From assembly GCA_946807835.1 (NCBI GenBank), contig OX327697.1:7455001-7519000 (forward strand): a stretch of DNA of 64,000 bases, written 5' to 3'. The notes under the pieces were generated by a model that was not told the origin of the DNA, ran no database searches, and worked only from the letters and a program-made list of their open reading frames with translations. The stretch is from Ailanthus altissimus (taxonomy: Eukaryota > Streptophyta > Magnoliopsida > Sapindales > Simaroubaceae). Numbering within the stretch: position 1 is the first letter of the stretch; every line of letters starts with the position of its first letter. A program made the translations under genes and the position numbers. Positions 12,595 to 23,877 of this stretch are shown here, in pieces.

Positions 12595-13080
12595 ATAAAA
12601 ATGTGAATGTATACAAAATAATGCATATTTAATTATTCATAATATTCACACGTGACATATATACAAAGATAAGGTAAAATATGAAGTATTTATTATTTAT
12701 TTACACAATTTTTAAATTCTTTATTTTAAAATGTTAAAGAATATTGACTCATTTATACTCTCACCATCCTATGTGTTTTTAGTTCATGTGAAAAATTAAA
12801 GGTATGCGAGTTACTTACATGCATTAGTAAATAACAAATATTAAAAAGAAAAATTAAAAAATATTTATGAATTTTGAGATATTGACAATGGAATTAATCA
12901 TGCGTTGTATTTAAATTTATAGTTTTAAAAAAAAGTAAGAGAAGAGACAATGATAGAAATAATGAGCAATGAAAGTGAGTGTTAAAAAAGATGCAAGTGG
13001 ATTACAATTGGGTTTAAATTATTTGCTAACAAATAATAATATTTCTTGTAATTAATACATATGTATTTTTTAAAAAAATT
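12595..13080. other. AT-rich spacer, nothing recognised
   Basis: There is no repeat structure or coding similarity between the TRIM-like element and element C. Confidence 0.5.
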
Positions 13081-13085
13081 AAATT

Positions 13086-15133
13086 TATTGAAGCGGAAGT
13101 AATAATCTCAAATATATAATGTAATAACAAAGTAATTAAGAATAAATTATAGCGAAAGAGCGAAACAAAATATACACAATATTTACGTAGTTCGACAACT
13201 TGCCTATATTCACAAAAAATTGAGATCTTACTTCTTTTATTATGAATTACTAAGGCAATCATAAAGTATGTTTATTACAAAAAAGAATACCAAGTCTCAT
13301 AAAAATGTTAATGTGTTTCAGAGTGTATGCATGTGATTGTATACGTGTTGAAAAAACTAAATACATGTATCATATACACGATTTTGCAATGAAATTAAAC
13401 ATATGATCAACATATACACATGTAACTTATATCATTAACAACATCAGATGATAGAAAACATATTCTTGAAGAACTTTCGTGAAGATTTCAAATTTAAAAT
13501 CTTTCTAACTCCAACTTTGAGCTCACCTTGAAGTGCACTATTGTTCAATTCTAGTTCATAATAATCCGGTAGGATTGTGAAATTAGAATAACAGCAACTG
13601 AATTTTCAATAACAAGGTTTTGTTTCTTAAAAGAAAAATAAGAAGAATTTATTTTTTTTTCTCTCTAGTTTTTCTCACAATACTTTGTTCAAAGAAAAAC
13701 TCTCTCTAATCCTCTCTCCTTGCACATTTTTTACTTCATCATTTGTTAATCAATTATTCAAAATAATTTTTAAGTGTGTTAAGCACTTCACAGGTGCTTC
13801 CAAAATTGATTAAGTGGTCATAAAACTTAAAAAAATAATATTTGATGGCAATTATACCTAATTAGGTATATGTATCCCACCTAAACCAAAATAATAAACA
13901 AGTAAATAAATATTATTATTTATTTAAATAATATTTATTTAATTATTCAAAAACTATTTGAATAATTACTTTTTTATCTTATTTTATTTTACTAATATCG
14001 TTAATGGGTGAATTCACGGTGAAATAATTTATGAAACAAAATTGTGCCACTTGTTAACATCTAATTAGTTAACAACTCTGGTCAGCTAATTAAGTGATGT
14101 ACTTAACATTTAAGTTTAGACAACTGCACAACTCGAGGAACCCTGAAATATATTTTCGGTTTGCTGGAATTTCTAGGATGAAACTGTTCAATCCATAATG
14201 CTGCCCCAGTGAACAATGAGTACACTTCATATTGTGAGACTCTCTAGGTCCACGCCTGAATTATCATATAGAACACCTCCATACGTCTGTAAATGATGCC
14301 CCACACACATTACGGATATTAGAAAGCGGCGCATTAAACCATACAAGTTGAGGTTATAACATATTTGTATAATCTCTACATCATTTATATCCAGGTAGAG
14401 CAGAGATATAGATCAACACCGTCAAATCTCCATATGCCCGACCGAAAACTTATCTCTAGAATTGTATTTCAATAAATAATATTTTCAAACACTTTTGTAA
14501 TATTATTTATCCCTAAGGTTCTGAGCTCTTTCAGATTATACAATGACTGAAACGTTACAAGCATCTTACCATATATAAAATATAATTAACGATTTAATAA
14601 AATAATAATACTAGTATAAATATTAAACAAATATTCATACATAAAAGGATGACACGTAAGCACAAATCTCAACAAAAGAACACTCTTTAAAATTGCACTA
14701 ACAAATAATACAATTTTATCTCTCTTGTAATCTAGAGGTTTCTCTCATAAGAATCGTTAAGATCACAAAGAATTACTAAGTTGTGTTTATAAACCAATAA
14801 TAAGCCTTTATATAGATTTAGGAATACCTAAGGAAACCTTAAAGTGAGTGGGAGTCAGATTTGGGGAGTCCTAGATAACTTAGAAGATTGAACAACATGG
14901 GAAAACTGATTTCCTGCATTAGCACTGCGACATAACACACTTATCTCACCAACGCTGAGGCGCTGGTCTTTTGGCACTGCGGTGCTAGTGTTACTGCCTG
15001 GTGCATTGCGGCGTTCCACGTGGCCTTTATTCTTTTGCCCTCTTATCATGTCCGTCTCCATTCCTTGTGTACCAAACGCACTTGGCTTGCTCTCCAAATT
15101 ATATTACAATGATTTTCAATAAACTTTTTCACA
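13086..15133 (-). repeat. Element C, 3' LTR (left), interrupted by a solo LTR
   Basis: Sequence 13086-13305 and 14680-15133 matches 32380-33060 in order, for example aatgtaataacaaag and ttactaagttgtgttta. The two halves are separated by solo LTR B''. Without the insert it is about 673 bp. A TATA box (tatataaagg on minus, 14805-14814) lies where the LTR promoter would be. The GC-richer tract 14915-15020 stands out from the AT-rich context. Confidence 0.88.
13306..14674 (-). mobile_element. Solo LTR B'' (family B) inside the element C LTR
   Basis: On minus it begins tgttgagatttgtgcttacg and ends in tgttaac-like bases, matching the family-B LTR seen at 17124, 53419 and elsewhere in reverse orientation. 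Flanks aaaaa (13301-13305) and aaaga (14675-14679) form a 4/5 target duplication. No internal region is present, so it arose by LTR-LTR recombination or has lost its body. Length is 1369 bp. Confidence 0.82.
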
Positions 15134-15150
15134 AATTTCCTCCTTGATTC
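15134..15150 (-). promoter_or_regulatory. Polypurine tract of element C
   Basis: On minus the sequence caaggaggaaatt directly precedes the LTR start tgtgaaaaag, in the usual PPT position. Confidence 0.75.
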
Positions 15151-15204
15151 AAAATCATTCATAAAATATCTAAGATCTCTCATATCTATATCTTCAATCA
15201 CCCT

Positions 15205-15525
15205 CATATAGTAGTGACCTTAGTTAAGTCCTTGCATAGAACGAACTTTACCGAGGGCAGTGGCTTAGTTAAAATATCAGCAGAATTTTCAAATGATACA
15301 ATCTTCGTTAGGCAAATCTCGCCACTCAAGACAATCTCTCGAATGTAATGGAGTCATACATAAATGTGTTTAGACCTCTCGTAAAACACTTAATGCTTAC
15401 TTAGGTGTATGACATTCTGTTTATCATAATACGCACTGATGTTAACTTCTTCAGTAGCCATTACCTTCGCGTATATGCCTTTTAACCACACAGCCTCCTT
15501 AATAGCTTTACCAACAGCTATATAT
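15205..15525 (-). pseudogene. Element C RNase H C-terminal remnant
   Basis: Translated on minus, this gives AIKEAVWLKG, then SAYYDKQNVIHLSKH, FYERSKHI, LHYIREIV and ADILTKPLP. These are the successive conserved blocks of copia RNase H, ending shortly before the PPT. An internal stop replaces one residue after LSKH. The upstream half of the domain (the AVGSLxYA and TEAEY blocks) is absent on both sides of the nested insert. Confidence 0.85.
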
Positions 15526-17118
15526 ATACCATTTATATATCTCATACATAAATATTCGCAACGAAGCTAGAAATCTAATTTCCTAAAAATGAACACAATA
15601 AGTTTTATTTAATTACTTTAATTAATAAATCTAACTATATTAATCAAATTAATACACAATTAAGAGATATCACATGTCAAGCATTTGGAACAAATTTATT
15701 CTAGAGTATCGCCCAAAGCAGACCCGTTGGCAGTTATAGGACCCAACGTGGTGGGCTTGAGTCAGTAGAACAACAGTATTTATTTTTTAGTACCGATTTA
15801 ACACTTAAACCATGGAATTAGCTCTTAATCCTAATAGCCTAACACTTAGAAAAATGTTTCAAGTTAAACTCTTTAACTTAGAATTTATTTTGAGGCATGA
15901 AATTGATTTTTAAACAAAATTGAGCTAAAATAGTGGCTAATACTTTGGAGAAGAAAATGAATTAGATTTCAACAATTGGAATCAAAAAACAAAATCCAAT
16001 TTTGCTTACCATTTTCTCCTAATTGCCGAACCCACTTTCTCAAGCCAAGATGAAAACATTTTCATCATTTCTTAAGCCAATCCAAATTGAAACACTTTCA
16101 TTCCCTTATTTAAATGGAGAATGCCGGCACCACCATCTTAGCTCATTCTCAATTTTGTATTTCAATTCATAAAAAATGAATTGTCAAGACTTCTCTCTCA
16201 ATTGCCAAAATACACACACATATATCACATAGTGTTTTGTATTATTATGAATAATGAATTCTTTTATTCCTTCAACAAGTATAGGTGGCCATACTTCTAC
16301 GTTGTCATGTATAATTTATTAACAAAAACTTCCTTTTTGATTTTTCAAAAGAATTTATATTTTATAAGCAAAATATCTAGATTATAATATATAAATAAAT
16401 CAAATGGAATTTGTTCAAATACATGGTAACAAATCAACCACAAGTGTAAAAGCACAAATGATATTCTCAATATCATTTAAGCCCTTTTTATTTTGATTTA
16501 ATGCCCTTAAAGTTTCTTTTATTTTTTTTTTAAAGTAATATTTACTTTAACTTAATTAATTGCTCAATAAAATCTCATTTTATTTAACAATTAAGTCATC
16601 ACTAAAATATTTTTTTTATTAATTTAATCATAAACTAACAATTAATTCTAGTCAAATTAACTAATTACTTAACTCTTAAGTGATAACAAACATTTAGATT
16701 ATTTAACAATTAAATAACCGATTTAGAAAAATAACCCTTAAGCTTTTAATTAACCCAACGTAGGTCCCACCATACCCAATAGCTTTAGTCAATTTAACCA
16801 AAGGCTCACTATGCGTTACTTGTCACCATTTAATTAGTCAATAATAATTATTAACTAATTACTATACTTAACACTTAAGTACTGACACAGGCGCATCTCG
16901 AGGTGTCTCGTCATTGACGGCTTCATAGGATGTCTAATGGCATCCTCATGAGTCTGTTCAGTATTTAGTCCTGATTAAATACCCATACACATATAAGAGC
17001 TTTACGATAAGCCCATGGTCGGTTAAGAACAACCATCTATACCATATAGATATAGCATATACTAATCTATATAAAATGGATCCATCGAAAGACCCGCATC
17101 AGTGAAACAGATCATGAA
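15526..17118 (-). mobile_element. Solo LTR B' (family B), left part
   Basis: This is a reverse-oriented family-B LTR. The part next to element B (16870-17118) continues directly into 28675-29053 on the other side of B. Shared landmarks with other family-B LTRs include the gactcatgagg and cgtcaatg blocks and the taattagttaataattat segment. It has an internal deletion of the LTR middle near 16890. Its outer end near 15526 is eroded and no target duplication is visible. Confidence 0.72.
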
Positions 17119-18136
17119 TATAGTGTTAGGGTTAGTGCTTACGTGTCATCCCTGAATGTACATATACTTGTTTATTTATATAAGTATACATTCCAATTAA
17201 ATCGATAATATCCATTAATATAGTACTATACAATGTAAAGTTATAGACATTGTACGATTTGAAGGAGTTCAGATTAAATCTAAAGGAGTTTAGATAAGGG
17301 CTCATTGTTAGCCACGCTGAGAGATATAAATACTAAATGTTAGCACAGTTAAGTATTAGCTAGTTATAATACTCAGCAGATCCAAGAGTTGGAGCCTTGT
17401 CTGTAATAGGACATAGACCTGGGAATATACTAGTAACTGCATAGTTGTAAGAGTTGCAATCCGGTGCCAAGAAATACTAGTTACACAAGCATGTTCTCAA
17501 ATAATTGTCCCTGATCTATTTCTACTGATGCGAGTTTGTTAGCGGATACCTTTATATATAGATCAATATATGTCGTACCTATAGGGTATAGATGTTCGTT
17601 CCTAGCTGACAGTGGGCTTGGAGCTCGTATTGACATATGGGTATCTAATTAGAACTAGATACAAGATAGACTCATGAGGGCCTCTGATAGACACCTTATG
17701 TAAGCCATCAATGGAGGGCTTCTCGAGTTGAGTAATATACGTGATCCTTTGACCTGAGTGCCACGATGGGCTTGTAAGTGATCCACCATACTTTGGTTTC
17801 ACGCATGTCACAAAACTTTTATGGTGTGACCGTTGGGTGTCGCTGGGTATGGTCAGATGCTTTATGGAGTCCGATGTGTACAAATATGAGATTCGTCAAC
17901 TCGTATAGGGAGTTAAATATCCAGATGCTTCGAGATTATATCTCAAAATATCTTGTAGCCACAAGCATTAATCTCGGGAAAGAGTTCCATCAGGGTGGAA
18001 CAATATAGTAAAGGAGTTTACACATATTATTCAGTGAGATACAAGTTTGGAGATAAGACATGGATGAGCACTAGGAGATTTGACAGTGATAATCTATATC
18101 CCCACACATTCAGAATATCATGACGGAAGGACTATA

Positions 18137-20764
18137 TGTAGTAACCACTTATCCAACACCAAAAAGAATAAATATTTATATATATGTATAATATTCATAT
18201 TTTATTTGTATGTAGATGATACTTAATTTATGTATTATTATTAGTGTTTTGTGTATATATTAAGGACATACTATTAGTATTGGATTTATTTGCAAGACTT
18301 TAGATTTATTTTAGGGACCAAATTGTAATACTTTGAACGTTTTAGGGGTTAATTTGTAAATACTAAAAGTTAGCCATTTAGTATAAAAATACACATTTTA
18401 AACCCTAATTTACTCATTTTTTGGGTCGATCCACCCCTTTAGAGAGAGGAAAGAGAGAAATAGAGGGGAGAGAAAGAGAAGAAGAAGAAAAAGAAGAAGA
18501 AATTGGAATTTTGAGTTTTAAGAGGTATATCATAACTATTTCTCAATTTATTGGTGCTAATTAAGTTAATTTATTTAAGTTTTGATTTCTAAAAATATGT
18601 ACAATTGAGGACTTGATGTGGATTTTGTAAAAAATTTTGAGAATTGATGATGATTATGTAGATAACTTGATAAATCATGATGAATTTACACAATTTCTAC
18701 TTGATAGTCTCTTGATCTGAGAATTTTATAAATTTTTGTGCTTCGATTCTGGTTTTGGATTTTGGAAATATGAAACTAGACATGTCTAGAATTATTTAAG
18801 ACTTTGAATCGATTGAAAATGTCAGAAATTGAATTTGTAGTGAACTTACTAAAATGCTCCTAAAATTATGAAAATTTCCTGTGTTAACAGTATGATATAG
18901 TGACAAATAATTTTTGAACTGCTAAATGATCTTAAACAATTACGAATTTCTGGAATATGATAAATTTATATGTGTAATATGATATATTCACAATTAAAAA
19001 TTTAGATCGATATAGTTAAATTGTTATGATTTTCTAAAGTGTATCCATTCATTGCAGTATTTGATTAACAGATTTTTAAAGTTATGGAATACGATAGTTT
19101 TAAAATACTTTTAGGAGGGCTTTTGAAGTGAAAAATTTATCATGGATTGAGATATGTGTCAAGAGTAATTATGTAATATTTTTTATAATTTTTGAGTTAG
19201 TATATGATTTTATAAAATTAGGAGATTGAATACTATTCAATAAATATTTTGATCCTGTTAGTATAATAGTTTGGATTTGATGGTGTTTATGAAATGGATT
19301 GTGTAGGAATTATGATATAATATTCAGATATAAGAAGGATATATGAGTCAAGAATGATATATTCTAATTTTGGAGTAATTGGACATCATTTGATGTATAA
19401 GAAAATTTTGTTAAGTGTAAATGGTCAGAATGACAGGTTTTGAGAAATCAAGTAATTAGATCAATTCGATGTGATAAGTGCAATATGTATAATTTTGTAA
19501 GCTATTTAAAGTGTTTTGTGTGAATGGTGAGATTTATTAAAGGATTAATCTCCATTGATAGGTTAAGGAGACTTAAGCCTTATACCCAAAAGTGCTAAGA
19601 GGTAAGTATACTAGACTTTTACGAAAATCACAATAAACATAGTGATTGTTTATGTATGATTTTGTAAATGTGCTTAGGAATATGTTTATGTTATGCCAAA
19701 GTATATTTAATATGAAATGTAAAAGACATATGTTTATGAATATAAACATTGACATTGAGCATGGACATACACGTGTTTATGAAAGTGAGCTTTCAAAATA
19801 AAATGTGTTTAACAAAGTAAGCTTTTGAAGTGAAAAATATCCATGAGATACGTTTTGTATTTTAAGGATGCTTGAACTCACTATTTACTTAGTAGGCACC
19901 TTATGTGATTTGTGGAGCCTTTATGTGTGGCCTTTCCTTCGAGATTGGTATATGTTATGTGTTTCATATGTAGGGAGGATCCTATTGGTACCTAAAAGAA
20001 AATTGATTCATCACATTTGTGTGGTGGCATATTGGTGCATGTGAGAGGACTCACCGAGGATCAGGGTGAGGGTTTGGCTTTTATCTTCGGGCATGAGCAT
20101 TATATATGTGTAATTTTAACCTCACTTGTGCTATTTCTCTTATATGATATGTCACCGACGGGTGACATTTGGCTCGTTATGTAATACCGAAGTCCTACTA
20201 AGTAGTAGTTGAGTGATGGTATTCCTATTATATGTTTTGAAAGAATGTGTAAGCACTTACCTGACATGTGATTTGATAAGATTATGATTTTGATTTAACA
20301 CAGCATATCATACATATGCATTGTGTATATATATGTACTTGTATTTTGATATATGAAAAAATAGTATGCTTATTGAGTTTTATACTCATTATAGTTTATG
20401 GTAATTTCAGGTAAATACGGTACATAAGTGCCTAGCGGATTTGGCAAGAATTCTGTTGTCCCTTGGGTTCCCTAAGTTGCTAGGTTGTTAAGTGTTTTAT
20501 TTATGGACACTAGTTTAAGATATTTAATTTATTTCTATTGAATAAATACTTATGTATTATTTTATTAGGTGTGGTTGTATTTGGTTTATGTTTCACCAAG
20601 TGTGGTTATGGGTTGATCTTTGTATTTAGCTTACTAGCAACCTGCTAAGGATTCCTATGTAGAATTCAAGTTTAAAATTTTATACAATATTAATTATAAG
20701 TGCACATTATTGAATGAGTGTAAGTTATGTCATGTGTCAGATCTTTTGGGTTTGAGGCATGACA
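18137..20764 (+). mobile_element. Solo LTR D (different family, possibly Ty3/gypsy) inside the B 5' LTR
   Basis: It starts tgtagtaaccacttatcc and ends ggcatgaca. It is flanked by a perfect 5-bp duplication, ctata (18132-18136 and 20765-20769). The uninterrupted sequence exists in the B 3' LTR near 27455. Length is 2628 bp with no coding sequence. It contains a purine-rich block at 18438-18502 and AT-rich stretches. Family assignment is a guess from the terminal sequence and length; no internal region is present to confirm it. Confidence 0.85.
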
Positions 20765-21414
20765 CTATACATATGCGTTGTAACCTAAACTTGTATGGTT
20801 CAATGCGCTGATTTGTAATATTTGTGACGTGTGATGGGTATTTACTCACGGACTCATGGAATAAGTTTATTTGACAATCGGGCGTAAGACCTAAGAAGTC
20901 CTACAATATGGAATGTACTCGTGTGTTGGGGCATTCCGGATTAAATTTTTTAATCCAACAATATTCAGCATTACCACGGAAATACGTGCGTGTCTGTAGT
21001 TAAGCGTTAAATATAACAATTAGTCAATAATTATTATTTGTTAATTGTATAATGACACGTAGTGCATTATAGACTCTCGGTTGAGTTTACCTAAGTGTGG
21101 AGTTTGGTGGGACCCATTAAGGGGTAGAGTTGGTAACTATTTATGAGGGGCAAAATAGTCATTTTACACAATAATTATTTCATTTTTAAATAATAAAAAT
21201 ATCTCAGTTTTATATTATATAATATATTATTATGTTATATAATATTATCTTATTATATATTGCTATCTGGTATCATCTATTTATTATTTTATATTATTAT
21301 TTCTTTAAAATAATATTATTTTTTAATAATCAGTGGCATGTGTTTTATTTTTATTATTATTTTATTATATATATATTGTGAGATAAAGATGTGGTGGTGT
21401 GGTGTGTGAATGGT

Positions 21415-21634
21415 GTGCCGAGTGAATTAAAACGAATTTGAAATTGCTTCAATTTCCTTAATGTGTTGGCAATGAAAAGAAACGGGAAAGTAGAAGGAAA
21501 TTGAAAATGTTTCAATTTTCAGAGGTGCCGAGTGAATCAAAAGGAATTTGAAATTGTTTCAATTTCCTTAATGTGTTGGCAATGAAAAGAAACGGGAAAG
21601 TAAAAAGAAATTGAAAATGTTTCAATTTCTAAAA
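21415..21634 (+). repeat. Tandem duplication, 2 x 110 bp, in the B 5' LTR
   Basis: Units 21415-21524 and 21525-21634 both begin gtgccgagtgaat and run through attgaaaatgtttcaat with few differences. A third gtgccgag starts at 21635 and leads into the purine-rich part. The 3' LTR has the unit only once, near 28065-28175. Confidence 0.88.
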
Positions 21635-21968
21635 GTGCCGAGAAAGAGAGAAGAAGAAGAAGAAGAAGAAAAAGAAAAGAAAAGGAAAAGCAAGAAGAAG
21701 AAAAGAAAAGAAGAAAAAATAAAATTATTTCATTTTTTTTTCTATGGTACTAAGAGAAGCAATTAAGAATTGCTTCAATCTCCATTTCCTTATCATTTTA
21801 GTGAAAATGATAAATAGAGACACTTGGCCATTTTAGGGATTAAGAATTAATTCCGTGCTGGATATCGGGCTGCTGTTTTAGCTCACAAAGTCCACCGAGT
21901 TGGTGACTATAACTGCCCACGAGTTGATCTCCATGTGAACTTCGGAGAATTACGTGTATAACGTGACA

Positions 21969-22222
21969 CTCCGAAGCGAGCCTTGCGTCTAAAAGGAGGG
22001 GCAATGCCTTGCCTCCGATTCACAGAATAAGTAAAATAACGTTAAAAGTAGTGGTATTTCACTTTTGCCTTTCGGCTCCCACTTATACTACAGCTCTCAA
22101 GTCATTTCACAAAGTCGGACCAAAGTCAAGCTCAACAAGGTCTTCTTTCCCTGCTAATTTTGCCAAGCCCGTTCCCTTGGCTGTAGTTTCACTAGACAGT
22201 AGACAGGGACAATGGGAATCTC
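21969..22222 (-). rRNA. 26S (25S) rRNA fragment embedded in the B 5' LTR
   Basis: On minus this reads gagattcccattgtccctg at one end and ggctcgcttcgg at the other, with taagtgggagccgaaaggc and cgttattttacttattctgt between. These match, in order and spacing, a conserved stretch in the 3' half of plant nuclear large-subunit rRNA, recalled from general knowledge. Length is about 254 bp. Differences from the functional sequence are mainly C/T and G/A transitions, consistent with decay of a silenced copy. The 3' LTR of the same element lacks it. It is not a functional rRNA gene. Confidence 0.87.
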
Positions 22223-22373
22223 TATCCATCTAATATATTAATACGATTAATATATTATATTTATTATTTAATTTAATACTTTTGCCTCGTAGAATATGTA
22301 TAAGATACGTATTTTAAGCAATAGACACAATTGCACATGCATACACCCACATATATTAGATCCCTGACAATAA

Positions 22374-22385
22374 TAGTATCAGAGC
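22374..22385 (+). promoter_or_regulatory. Primer binding site of element B (tRNA-iMet, one mismatch)
   Basis: Reads tagtatcagagc, differing from the canonical tggtatcagagc at one base. It is four bases past the end of the 5' LTR. Confidence 0.85.
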
Positions 22386-22993
22386 AATTTAGGATATATT
22401 TGGGTGCTATTTTAGTAAATGGATGCAAAAGGCCCAATGTAAATGGCACGTTTGAAGTGTTGAAACGGGTATGCCAAATGAGAAATACTGGGCACTGCAG
22501 CGCCAGGGGGCTGGCGCCGCCGCGCTAGGAGTTTGACATCCTAGCGCTGCAACGATGCATTTCGACATCGCGGTGGTGTATTGTTCACTTGAACAGTAGC
22601 ACGTGTACAGTATGTTTTACTGTTCATAGCTACAGTAATTTTAAATAGTGTTTTAAAATTAATTTTACATGTGTAGATTAATGAGATAAGAGTTATCAGT
22701 CTACATTATAAATCGGAGTTTATGAGATGCAGTGATAAGAGTTATCGGTCTGCATTATAAACCAGAATTAATTTTTTTCATTGGTAACCACAATAGAAGC
22801 CATATTGGTGGGGGTTAATTGTACTTACATAGAAAAATTAATTAATTGAGAATCACCCTCCCTAGGAGAATGGAGACTAAGGTTAAAAATAAAATTTCTC
22901 TTAATCAGATTGAAGAATATTACATTATGAGATAATGTTTTATTCTGATCTGTCTTGTCAATACGGTGTTAGACGAGTCATGTCGGCCTTTTT
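22386..22993 (+). other. Element B leader with GC-rich tract and near-repeat
   Basis: A GC-rich patch at 22490-22575 (cagcgccagggggctggcgc and the later tagcgctgc) stands in AT-rich sequence. A short near-repeat follows at 22677-22770 (gataagagttatcagtct and gataagagttatcggtct). No gag start could be identified. Confidence 0.5.
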
Positions 22994-23288
22994 CCAATAT
23001 TGCTACAGCGTGAGGGACTTGGTCGGTTGGGCTTGAACTATACCAGTGAAACATGAGATGAGGAAAATATATGCAAAAGTATTGCCCAATATTGCTACAG
23101 CGTGAGGGTAGTATCGATAGCATATATTTGATCATTGACAAGTTAATCTGGAATACACTTACCCAATATTGCTGCAGCATGAGGATAAGGTGTATTCAAG
23201 ATCAAGGGGTAAGAGTTGCATGAGATACAATTGACATTTATTGTCTACCTGTTGGGTTTACAAAAGTCAATATTGTTACAACGTGAGG
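22994..23288 (+). repeat. Four spaced copies of a 20-bp motif in the element B leader/gag region
   Basis: The motif aatattgctacagcgtgagg starts near 22996 and 23088. Slightly altered copies start near 23165 (gctgcagcatgagg) and 23269 (gttacaacgtgagg). Spacing is about 77 to 105 bp, and the intervening sequence is not repeated. Purpose unknown. Confidence 0.8.
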
Positions 23289-23522
23289 CTTGAGTAAATT
23301 TCAATGGGATCTACTTCCCGCTGTATAGTTTAAAAGAGTTTAAACTATTATCTTCCCATTTGAGAGATTACCGAGATTATGTAAAACAGTGGGAGAGCGT
23401 TTTAAATCGAAAATGTATAATTAGTATACCCATGATTTAAAATTTTTTATTAGCGATTAATAACCATTTCGCTTACATCTCATGTTATCTTGGCCTATCA
23501 AGTTTAATGGCTACTACGAACC

Positions 23523-23877
23523 TGTAGTAACCACTTATCCATAATCGGAAAGAATAAATATTTGTACTTGTATAATATTCATATTTTATTTGTATGTGAA
23601 TGATACTTAATTTATGTATTATTATTAGTATTGTTTGTATAGATTAAGGACATACTATTAGTATTGAGTTTATTTGTAAGACTTTAAATCTATTTTAGGG
23701 ACCAAATTATAATACTTTGAAAGTTTTAGAAGTTAATTTGTAAATACTAAAAGTTAGCCTCTTAGTATAAAAATATACATTTTAAACCCTAATTTACTTA
23801 TTTTTGGGTCGAGCCACCCCTTTAGAGAGAAAAGAGAGAGAAATAGAGGGGAGAGAAAGAGAAGAAAAAGAAGAAGA
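23523..23877 (+). mobile_element. Truncated family D LTR fragment inside element B
   Basis: It matches the first ~360 bp of solo LTR D, from tgtagtaaccacttatcc through the aaccctaatttact block to the agagagaaagagaag purine run, and then stops. Element B coding resumes after it. This is a second copy of family D within 6 kb, ending inside a low-complexity purine tract that may have helped the deletion. Confidence 0.8.

Larger units (their letters stand above)
17124..22369 (+). repeat. Element B, 5' LTR, interrupted by solo LTR D
   Basis: It starts tgttagggttagtgcttacg and ends tccctgaca. Removing D and one target-site copy leaves about 2.6 kb. It aligns to 26502-28669 in order, for example ccacacattcagaatatcat, cgctgatttgtaatatt and cccgtgttgggc-like segments. 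ORFs of 93 and 76 codons at 17602-18008 overlap on opposite strands and recur as similar ORFs in other family-B LTRs (53213-54147, 58132-58401), so they reflect LTR sequence, not genes. Confidence 0.87.

Noticed and set aside
17602..18008. ORFs on both strands in the family-B LTR, recurring at 53213-54147 and 58132-58401
   Set aside because: They recur because the LTR recurs. The frames are not conserved by codon pattern and show no domain.
22009..22233. 74-codon ORF on plus
   Set aside because: It lies entirely over the antisense rRNA fragment and its edge; the open frame comes from conserved rRNA sequence, not from a gene.
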